DNA of 64,000 nucleotides, taken from Actinomycetota bacterium. GTDB taxonomy: Bacteria; Actinomycetota; UBA4738; HRBIN12. The stretch lies in NCBI GenBank assembly GCA_035640355.1, contig DASQWI010000002.1, positions 1-64,000 of the forward strand, given 5' to 3'. The notes below the pieces were generated by a model. That model was not told where the DNA came from. It made no database searches and saw only the letters and a list, made by a program, of their open reading frames with translations. The position numbers and the translations under genes were made by a program. Below are positions 57,665-64,000 of the stretch, piece after piece; the stretch's first letter is position 1; the number at the start of each line of letters is the position of its first letter.

Positions 57665-58111
57665 CTACAGCGCCTCCGAGTCGATCCACAAGGTGACGGG
57701 TCCGTCGTTCACCAGCTCGACCTCCATGTGCTCGCGGAACGCACCGCGCTTCACCGTCGCGCCTCGAGCCTCGAGCGCCTGAGCGAACTCCTCGACGCGA
57801 TCCTCGGCGGTCTCGGGCGGCGCGGCTGCGTCCCACGACGGCCGCCGCCCTTTTCGGACGTCGCCGAACAGCGTGAACTGCGGCACGACCAGGATCTCGC
57901 CGCCCACGTCGGAGAGCGAACGGTTCATCTTGCCCAGCTCGTCCTCGAACACTCGAAGGTGGAACACCTTGTCCGCGAGCCGGTCGTAGTCGACGGAGTC
58001 GTCGTCCTTGCCGATGCCCACGAGCAGCAGGAACCCCGTTCCGATCTGGGCGACCGGCGTTCCGCGCACGGTGACGGACGCGCGCCGGACCCGTTGAAGC
58101 AGGAGACGCAC
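57665..58111 (-). CDS. dtd: D-aminoacyl-tRNA deacylase
   Basis: 148-aa chiral proofreading enzyme hydrolysing D-amino acids from tRNA. It starts MRLLLQRVRRASVTV, with the active-site SQFTLFG-type motif as VPQFTLFGDVRKGRRPS and the Gly-Pro motif in LVNDGPVTLWIDS. The GTG at 58111 overlaps the rel stop by 1 nt (TAGTG), an arrangement common in Gram-positives. It converges with the small membrane protein gene. Confidence 0.96.
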   Translation of the reverse strand: MRLLLQRVRRASVTVRGTPVAQIGTGFLLLVGIGKDDDSVDYDRLADKVFHLRVFEDELGKMNRSLSDVGGEILVVPQFTLFGDVRKGRRPSWDAAAPPETAEDRVEEFAQALEARGATVKRGAFREHMEVELVNDGPVTLWIDSEAL

Positions 58112-60357
58112 TAGCGCGGTACGACGCGGAACGCGTCGTACACGTTCTCCACCTTCTTTACTGCCGTGAGGATGCCGGCCAGGTGCGTGATGTCGGCGAG
58201 CTCGAACGTGAACCGCAGGATCGTCGTCCGGTCTCGTGCCACGGCGGACGTCGCCGACAGGATGTTCACGTGGTGATCGGACAAAGCGGTCGCCACGTCC
58301 GACAGCAGCCGCGTGCGGTCGAGCGCCTCCACCTGGATCGCCACGACGAACGACGTCGACTTCCCGGCGCGCCACGACACGTCGATGAGCCGTTCGGACT
58401 GCGACGAGAGCGCCTTCGCGTTCGGACACTCGAGGCGGTGGACGCTCACCCCCTGCCCCTTGGTGATGAACCCCATGATGTCGTCCCCCGGTACCGGCGT
58501 GCAGCACCTCGCCAGCCGCACCCACACGTCCGCCGATCCCGGAACGACCACACCCGACGTCACGTCCTGCTCGATCCGCACCGGTCGCGCCAGCGGGACC
58601 TCGCTGACATCTTCGTCCGTCGTCTCCTGCACCAGGCGCGTGAGTCGCGCCACGATCGACTGCGGCGAGACGTGTCCCTGACCGACGGCGAGGAACAGCG
58701 AATCGAGATTCGGGAACTTCATCTCGTCAGCGAGCTCCTGGAGCGCTTCGTCGGTCGCCAGTCGCTTGAAGGGGACGTTTTGCCGGCGCATCAAGCGCTG
58801 AAGCGCATCTCGCCCCTCTTCGAGCGCGTCCTCCCGACGCTCGCGGCTGAACCACTGACGGATCTTCGAGCGGGCCCTCGGCGACTTGACGAACCGCAGC
58901 CAGTCCTGCGACGGACCCTCTCCCTGCGCCTTGGACGTCAGGATCTCCACGGTGTCCCCGGTCCGGAGCTCGTAGTCGAGCGGCACGAGCTTGCCGTTCA
59001 CCTTGGCGCCGATCGTGCGGTGACCAACTTCCGTGTGGATCGCGTACGCGAAGTCGACCGGCGTCCCGCCCGCCACGAGGTTCACCACGTCGCCCTTCGG
59101 CGTGAAGCAGAAGACCTGGCCGCCGTAGAGATCGATCCGCAGTCCTTCCATGAACTCGCGCGGGTCGGCCATGTCCTTCAGCCACTCGAGCATCTGCCCG
59201 AGCCAGGCGAGCTCGGCGGAGTCCCGCGTCTTCTTTCCATCGCGGGTCTCCTTGTAACGCCAGTGCGCGGCGATGCCGTACTCCGCGGTCCGGTGCATCT
59301 CCTTCGTCCTGATCTGCACCTCGATCGGACGCCCCTGCGGCCCGACAACCGTCGTGTGCAGTGACTGGTACATGTTCGCCTTGGGCATCGCGACGTAGTC
59401 CTTGAACCGACCCGGGACCGGCTTCCACAACGAGTGGACGGCGCCGAGCGCGCCGTAGCAATCACGAAGGTTGTCGACCAAGACGCGGAGTCCCGCAAGG
59501 TCGTAGATCTCGTTGAACTCCTTGCCGCCGATCACCATCTTCTCGTAGATGGAGTACAGGTGCTTCGTGCGCCCATCGACATCCGACTTGATGCCGGCCT
59601 CACGCAGCCGCGAACGCGCCGCCTCCAATACTCCGTCGATGTACTGCTGGCGTTCGCTCCGGCGCCTCTCGACGAGGCTCGCGATCTCTCGGTACGGGCC
59701 GGGGTGAAGCGTCTTGAACGACAGGTCCTCGAGCTCCCACTTGATCTGCTGCACGCCGAGCCGGTGGGCCAGCGGGGCGTAGATGTCGAGTGTCTCCGTC
59801 GAGATCCTGCGCTGCTTGTCGATCTGGAGGGGTGAGAGCGTTCGCATGTTGTGCAGTCGGTCGGCGAGCTTTATGAGCAACACGCGGATGTCACCCGCCA
59901 TCGCCACGACCATCTTCCGGACGTTCTCGGCCTGTTCCTGCTCCCGGCTGCGGAAGCTGATCGATTCGAGCTTGGTCAGCCCGTCCACGATCCGGGCGAC
60001 CTCGTTCCCGAACTCATCCTCCAACTGGCCCAGCGTGACGTCGGTGTCTTCGACCACGTCGTGAAGGAGCGCGGCCGCCAGCGTCGTGGTGTCCAGACCG
60101 AGATCAGCAAGGATGCGAGCGACCGACAGGGGGTGCTCGATGAAGTCCTCGCCGGACAGCCGGGTCTGACCGGCGTGGTGCTCGTCGGCGAAGCGGTAGG
60201 CGCGCGCGATCTCCTTGAGATCTGCCTTGGGGTTGTAAGACTTGACCGTACGAAGAAGCGCCTCGATGCCACTTGGAGGCGTTTCCGGCTCGCCCGGACG
60301 AAGGCGCGAGAGCAACCGGCTCCGACGTTCCGTCCTGACCTGCTCCGTGCCCTCCAC
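58111..60357 (-). CDS. rel: Bifunctional (p)ppGpp synthetase/hydrolase Rel
   Basis: 748-aa stringent-response enzyme. The N-terminal HD hydrolase domain is intact (HHAGQTRLSGEDFIEHP; LLHDVVEDTDV; KLADRLHNM). The synthetase domain has YDLAGLRVLVDN and GRFKDYVAMPKANMYQSLHTTV. The regulatory half has TGS (VNLVAGGTPVDFAYAIHTEVG), the zinc-finger-like RCCTPVPGDDIMGFI, and a C-terminal ACT domain. Both activities are predicted. The GTG start at 60357 follows an AGGAGG site at long spacing. apt lies upstream across a 122-bp gap. Confidence 0.96.
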   Translation of the reverse strand: MEGTEQVRTERRSRLLSRLRPGEPETPPSGIEALLRTVKSYNPKADLKEIARAYRFADEHHAGQTRLSGEDFIEHPLSVARILADLGLDTTTLAAALLHDVVEDTDVTLGQLEDEFGNEVARIVDGLTKLESISFRSREQEQAENVRKMVVAMAGDIRVLLIKLADRLHNMRTLSPLQIDKQRRISTETLDIYAPLAHRLGVQQIKWELEDLSFKTLHPGPYREIASLVERRRSERQQYIDGVLEAARSRLREAGIKSDVDGRTKHLYSIYEKMVIGGKEFNEIYDLAGLRVLVDNLRDCYGALGAVHSLWKPVPGRFKDYVAMPKANMYQSLHTTVVGPQGRPIEVQIRTKEMHRTAEYGIAAHWRYKETRDGKKTRDSAELAWLGQMLEWLKDMADPREFMEGLRIDLYGGQVFCFTPKGDVVNLVAGGTPVDFAYAIHTEVGHRTIGAKVNGKLVPLDYELRTGDTVEILTSKAQGEGPSQDWLRFVKSPRARSKIRQWFSRERREDALEEGRDALQRLMRRQNVPFKRLATDEALQELADEMKFPNLDSLFLAVGQGHVSPQSIVARLTRLVQETTDEDVSEVPLARPVRIEQDVTSGVVVPGSADVWVRLARCCTPVPGDDIMGFITKGQGVSVHRLECPNAKALSSQSERLIDVSWRAGKSTSFVVAIQVEALDRTRLLSDVATALSDHHVNILSATSAVARDRTTILRFTFELADITHLAGILTAVKKVENVYDAFRVVPR

Positions 60358-60416
60358 GACGCGCGCCGCCTCCTTCCATCTCAGTGTAAGCCCGGAGGTC
60401 CGCGCGTCTGGGGGGT

Positions 60417-60465
60417 GCGGGGGCTCAAGAAGTGAGCGAGCTCCCGAGCGAACGTAGCCCCCCGC
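60417..60465. repeat. GC-rich imperfect palindrome, copy C
   Basis: GCGGGGGCT and AGCCCCCCGC flank an inner AAGTGAGCGAGCTCCCGAGCG, within the 122-bp apt-rel gap (60358-60479). The plus-strand string GCGGGGGCTCAAGAAGTGAG recurs with one mismatch on the minus strand across the tyrS start (2634-2658). It may act as an apt terminator stem or rel leader structure. A possible -10 (TACACT, minus strand) lies between it and rel. Nothing else was seen in the gap. Confidence 0.45.
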
Positions 60466-60479
60466 AGAGCGAGCGGGAG

Positions 60480-61001
60480 CTAGTAGGTGATCAACGAGAA
60501 GAGGTCGTGGCCCTCCAGCTTGTCGCGGCCGTTCAGGAACCCAAGCTCGATGAGGCAGGCGATCCCGATCACCTTTCCGCCGATCCGCTCGACGAGCTGC
60601 GCCGTCGCCGCGGCCGTGCCGCCCGTGGCGAGCACGTCGTCAACGATCAGGACCCGCTCCCCCGGCGTGACCGCGTCGCGGTGGACTTCCAGTGTCGCCG
60701 TGCCGTACTCGAGCGCGTAGTCGGCCGACTCGGTCTCCCAGGGGAGCTTGTCCTTCTTCCTCACCGGCACGAACCCAGCGCCGAAGTGGTACGCCACCGG
60801 CGACGCCAGGATGAAGCCGCGCGCCTCGATTCCCACCACCTTGTCGACGTTGCCACGACCGAAGTGCACGACGATGAGGTCGATGACGGTCGAGAACGCG
60901 ATGGGATCGGCGAGCAGCGGCGTGATGTCCTTGAAGACGATGCCTTCCTGCGGGAAGTCGGGCACGTCGCGCACGAGCGCTTTCACCCGTTCCAGGTCCA
61001 T
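60480..61001 (-). CDS. apt: Adenine phosphoribosyltransferase
   Basis: 173-aa purine-salvage enzyme. It has FPQEGIVFKDITPLLADP, GIEARGFILASPVAYHFG, the KLPWET loop and the PRPP motif VLIVDDVLATGGTAAA. It makes AMP from adenine. It starts with ATG at 61001, 2 nt after the secF stop; the secDF-apt-rel order is conserved in Actinobacteria. Confidence 0.97.
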   Translation of the reverse strand: MDLERVKALVRDVPDFPQEGIVFKDITPLLADPIAFSTVIDLIVVHFGRGNVDKVVGIEARGFILASPVAYHFGAGFVPVRKKDKLPWETESADYALEYGTATLEVHRDAVTPGERVLIVDDVLATGGTAAATAQLVERIGGKVIGIACLIELGFLNGRDKLEGHDLFSLITY

Positions 61002-61003
61002 GG

Positions 61004-62113
61004 CTATCTTCGCCTCCGTTTGGCCGGGGGCTTCCGCCGGGTCTTCGGGCGCGGGCGGACCGGCGTCGTGCGGGTCGGGGCGCCGACCGCGGCGGGTTCG
61101 GTGGAAGGCTCCTCCGGCGGGGGCGCCTCGAGCGCCCGCAACGGCCGTTCGCCGGTCCGTCGCTCCAGTCGGGCACGGTGCTGCCGATAACGGGGCTCTC
61201 GCTCCTTGAGGATCACCAGAATGGGAACCGCCACGAAGATCGACGAGTACGCGCCGGTGATCACGCCCACCAGCATGGCGAACGCGAAGTCCTTCAGCGT
61301 CTCGCCGCCGAACAGCAGCAGCGAAAGGATCGGCAGCACGACCACGAGGGACGTGTTGACCGAACGCATCAGCACCTGGTTCATCGACAGGTTCGCCACG
61401 CCCTCGTACGTGTCCTTGGCCAGATACCCGGGCGACTCTGTGTTCTCCTTCACCTTGTCGTAGATCACGACGGAGTCATAGAGCGAGAACCCGAGGATCG
61501 TGAGGATGGCGATGACGGTGGGCGGCGACACCTGCCGCCCGGTCAACGCATACACGCCGGCCGTGATCACGACATCGTGGACCATGGCGGCGATCGCGGC
61601 GAGCGCCATCTTCCACTCGAACCGAAGCGACACGTAGATGCTGATCGCCACGAGGACGACGGCGAGGCCGATCACCGCCTGACGAGTGATCTGCGCTCCC
61701 CACGTCGGACCGACCACCTGGATGCTGACGTCCTCGGGCGCGACGGCCGCCTGCTCGGCGAGCGCCTCGGTCAGCTGGGTACGCTCCTCCGCGGACAGGT
61801 CGGTGAGCGCCGTCGTCCGGATCGACACACGGTTGCCTCCGACGACCTGGATCTCGGCGTCCCCCCGATCGAACGGCTCTTGCGCCAGGAGGTCGCGGAT
61901 CTCCTCGACGGTCACGCCGGACTCGGTAGGGAACTGGATGATGCTGCCGCCGGTGAAGTCGATCGAGTAGTTGAGTCCACGGGCGAACAGGCCGACGAGC
62001 GCGAGCGCCACCACAGCTCCCGAGAACAGGAACCACGTCCGCCGTCGCTGGACGATCCGGAAGTTCGGGGTTCGCTGCCCGCGGAAGGCCTGGAAGGTGG
62101 CGGCGAGGCTCAT
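61004..62113 (-). CDS. secF: Protein translocase subunit SecF
   Basis: 369-aa RND-family membrane protein driving late steps of Sec export with proton motive force. An N-terminal helix, extracytoplasmic P4 domain with LNYSIDFTGGSIIQF, and five further helices (FSLYDSVVIYDKVKEN; SVNTSLVVVLPIL) are present. A cytosolic tail of about 65 residues is Pro/Arg/Glu-rich and ends in KRRRR. The ATG at 62113 overlaps the secD stop in ATGA. Confidence 0.96.
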   Translation of the reverse strand: MSLAATFQAFRGQRTPNFRIVQRRRTWFLFSGAVVALALVGLFARGLNYSIDFTGGSIIQFPTESGVTVEEIRDLLAQEPFDRGDAEIQVVGGNRVSIRTTALTDLSAEERTQLTEALAEQAAVAPEDVSIQVVGPTWGAQITRQAVIGLAVVLVAISIYVSLRFEWKMALAAIAAMVHDVVITAGVYALTGRQVSPPTVIAILTILGFSLYDSVVIYDKVKENTESPGYLAKDTYEGVANLSMNQVLMRSVNTSLVVVLPILSLLLFGGETLKDFAFAMLVGVITGAYSSIFVAVPILVILKEREPRYRQHRARLERRTGERPLRALEAPPPEEPSTEPAAVGAPTRTTPVRPRPKTRRKPPAKRRRR

Positions 62114-64000
62114 CGCGCTGCCGCTCCCGCCAGCTCGGGCGTCGGCTCGGACTCCGCGACGAGGCCGCTTCGCACGCCGATCCAGCGCATGCGGACCAGG
62201 CGGTCGCTCCGCGCGAGCAAGAACACCGCCGGCCGCTTGAACAAGTAGACGACGAACAGGTCGAGCAGGACGGACACGCCGAGCGTGAGTGCAAACCCGC
62301 GGACCGAGCTGATCGCGGTGAGGTACAGGACGATGGCGGCAAGCGCCGTCACGATGTCGGCGGCGATGATCGTTCGGAACGCTTTCTTGAAAGCGGGCTG
62401 CACTGCCGAGCGCGGAGACTTGCCAGCGTGCACCTCGTCCTTGAAGCGCTCGAAGAACACGATGTACGAGTCGGCCGTCACGCCCAGCGAGATGACCAAT
62501 CCCGCCACTCCGGCGAGCGTGAGTGCGTAGCCGACCGTTCGTCCGGCGAACGCGATCAACGCGAGCGCGAGGATCGCCCAGATCGTCATGCCGACCCACG
62601 CTACGACGGCCAGGATCCGGTAATAGAACAACAAGTACAGCGCGAGCAGGATGAGGCCCGCGACGCCGGCCACGATTCCCTGCTGAAGCGACTCCTCGCC
62701 GAGCGTCGGGCTGACGGTGAGGACCTGCTCCGTCGTGAGCTCCACAGGGAGCGCGCCCGCGTTCAATTGCGTGGCGAGGTCCTTCGCCCGGTTCTCGGTG
62801 AAGTTGCCACTGATGATCCCGGACCCGCCCGTGATCGGTTCGTCGACGGTCGGCGCCGAGATGACCTCGCGGTCTACCACGATGGCCAACTGATCGTTGC
62901 TCGCGGACAGTCGCGTGGTTGCGTCGGCGAACGCACCGCGCCCCTCCGGCGTGAGTGTGAAGTCGATCGTCCACCCCTGCCCTACCGCGCCGGTGGAGTT
63001 GAACACGGCGTCCGCGCTGTCGATCGCGTCACCTGTCAGCTCGACCGGTCCGAGCCGGTACTTCGCTCGTTCGGCGGGGTCCTCGAACACGACCTCCGCG
63101 TCGCGCAGCGCCTCGAACGAGCACTCGGCGCTCTCTCGCTCCTCGGGCGTCGCGCAGTCGACTGGTGTCGCGTCGAACTCGGGCGTCCCGAGCGGGATCT
63201 CCGCGATCACCTCCCGGAACTCCAGACGCGCCGTCTGGCCGATGACCTGCAACAGGCGCTCCTGGCCCGTCTCCTGGAGGCGCGCCTCGGCATCCTCTCG
63301 CGACAGGAAGCAACCGAGCTGCTGCCCGGCCGAGCTGACCACGCAGAACCGCGTGTTAACGTCGCCAACCGTGAGGCTTGCGAGCGAGTCCGTAGCAGCC
63401 TCCTCGGTGGAGTAGCACGCCGGACCGAGGTCGTAGCGGAGCGGCTCGTCACCGCGGCCCTGAAGGCAGAACGTCTGGGAAACGTCGACGGCGATGGTGT
63501 CGAGCGCCGCGGTGGCGCCTTCGCGTGACCCGAAGCACGGCTCGTCGGCAAGCCCCGTGTCCGTGAGGCAGAAACGGTCCTCGCGCTTGCGCACCGACAT
63601 TGCCTCGATCGCGTCATCGGCCTCCTGTTCGGACCCGAAGCACGGCGAGTCGCCCTCGGCGAACACATCGCCGGTGAGGCAGGCCGACGCCACCACCGGT
63701 TCCACGCTGGCGGCCTCAAGTTGCGCCTCGGCGTCGGCACGTTCGACGAAGCACCCGAAGCTCACGTCATCTGGATCGAGCAAACACGATCGCGGGCGCC
63801 GTTCCTCCTCGATCGTGCCGCGGGCGAGACCGGGGATCTGAACCTCGATCGTCGTGCCGGTGACGAACAGCAGCGGCTCGGCCGTTCCGAACGCGTCGAT
63901 CCGGTTCCGGATGTTCTCCAGGGCCCTGTCCATCACGTCGGTCGGGGTGCCCTCGGGCGCGGACAGGATCACCGACACGCCGCCCTGCAGGTCGAGCCCG
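62110..64000 (-). CDS. secD: Protein translocase subunit SecD, N-terminus missing, with Cys-repeat insertion
   Basis: The last about 630 residues of SecD; the gene runs past the right window edge, and the visible sequence starts at GLDLQGGVSV. The P1 domain, TAEPLLFV...VQIPGLA and GQTARLEF, is split by an insertion of about 184 residues (63247-63798) holding five repeats, each with a Cys pair. The rest is standard: VGQGWTIDFTLTPEGRGAF, the substrate-binding IISGNFTENRAKDLATQLNAGALPV, and six C-terminal helices with GVTADSYIVFFERFKDEV. The insertion lies outside the membrane. The gene is coupled to secF by ATGA. Confidence 0.95.
   Translation of the reverse strand, partial: GLDLQGGVSVILSAPEGTPTDVMDRALENIRNRIDAFGTAEPLLFVTGTTIEVQIPGLARGTIEEERRPRSCLLDPDDVSFGCFVERADAEAQLEAASVEPVVASACLTGDVFAEGDSPCFGSEQEADDAIEAMSVRKREDRFCLTDTGLADEPCFGSREGATAALDTIAVDVSQTFCLQGRGDEPLRYDLGPACYSTEEAATDSLASLTVGDVNTRFCVVSSAGQQLGCFLSREDAEARLQETGQERLLQVIGQTARLEFREVIAEIPLGTPEFDATPVDCATPEERESAECSFEALRDAEVVFEDPAERAKYRLGPVELTGDAIDSADAVFNSTGAVGQGWTIDFTLTPEGRGAFADATTRLSASNDQLAIVVDREVISAPTVDEPITGGSGIISGNFTENRAKDLATQLNAGALPVELTTEQVLTVSPTLGEESLQQGIVAGVAGLILLALYLLFYYRILAVVAWVGMTIWAILALALIAFAGRTVGYALTLAGVAGLVISLGVTADSYIVFFERFKDEVHAGKSPRSAVQPAFKKAFRTIIAADIVTALAAIVLYLTAISSVRGFALTLGVSVLLDLFVVYLFKRPAVFLLARSDRLVRMRWIGVRSGLVAESEPTPELAGAAAR
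63247..63798 (-). repeat. Five tandem Cys-pair repeats within SecD
   Basis: Counting the GTG at 63978 as residue 1, cysteine pairs are at 65/76, 100/113, 137/148, 171/188 and 212/223. Each second Cys is followed by Phe or Tyr and an acidic helix-like stretch such as GSREGATAALDTIAV, STEEAATDSLASLTV or LSREDAEARLQETGQ. Unit length is 34-41 residues. Similar units suggest internal duplication. The repeats probably form disulfide-stabilised small folds on the extracytoplasmic face. Confidence 0.85.

Overview
The window is a continuous piece of chromosome from a high-GC actinomycetote. The evidence is: high G+C with GTG and TTG starts; an actinobacterial-type integration host factor (mIHF); a PriA that has lost its helicase motifs; an F420/FMN PPOX-fold protein; a DUF948 protein; and a gene order matching blocks that stay together across Actinobacteria (infC-rpmI-rplT-SpoU-pheST; pyrR-pyrBC-carAB-pyrF-mihF-gmk-rpoZ-coaBC-metK-priA-fmt-rsmB-rib; aroCKBQ-pepP-efp-nusB; secDF-apt-rel-hisS-aspS-rarA-alaS-ruvX-mltG-aroE). 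PolX, a lone argF and divergent details (TyrRS, PyrD) suggest a deep-branching, perhaps uncultured lineage. The class cannot be fixed from sequence reading alone. No mobile elements, phage genes, CRISPR arrays or tRNA genes were seen.

Layout. 1-1230: 5' part of a 16S rRNA gene read leftwards, with its leader and promoter. 1.3-8.5 kb: tyrS; a divergent class A PBP with PASTA domains; then argF-polX-mpg. 8.5-14.8 kb: infC-rpmI-rplT, a SpoU methyltransferase fused to a decayed histidine kinase, and pheST, behind an attenuator-type leader. 14.8-19.2 kb: cspA, then a riboflavin operon (ribD-ribE-ribBA-ribH-cupin) under an FMN riboswitch. 19.2-28.9 kb: a GGDEF response regulator and metK-priA-def-fmt-rsmB, then mihF-gmk-rpoZ-coaBC. 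28.9-39.0 kb: a complete UMP biosynthesis operon (pyrR-pyrB-pyrC-carA-carB-pyrK-pyrD-pyrF) with a PyrR leader. 39-48 kb: tatA; nusB, efp, pepP and the shikimate genes aroQ, aroB, aroK, aroC and aroE; a prepilin peptidase; and mltG. 48-64 kb: ruvX, alaS, rarA, aspS, hisS, rel, apt, secF and the 3' part of secD.

Almost every gene is on the minus strand. Many neighbours share 4-nt ATGA/GTGA or 1-nt TAATG-like stop/start overlaps, so translational coupling is the rule. Only the PBP, tatA, a DUF393 gene and one small membrane protein are on the plus strand.

Most notable observations. (1) SecD carries an extracytoplasmic insertion of five tandem repeats of about 35 residues with paired cysteines. 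(2) The pyr leader encodes a 27-codon ORF whose Shine-Dalgarno lies in the PyrR-binding element, which reads through the intrinsic terminator and overlaps the pyrR start by 4 nt. (3) infC and gmk have no ATG/GTG/TTG start upstream of their conserved N-termini; GUC and AUC sit where homologues begin. (4) The SpoU methyltransferase is fused to a histidine-kinase-like module that keeps its H-box but has lost key ATP-binding residues. (5) The FMN riboswitch has a visible SD-sequestering helix before ribD. (6) A small family of GC-rich imperfect palindromes lies between genes inside operons.
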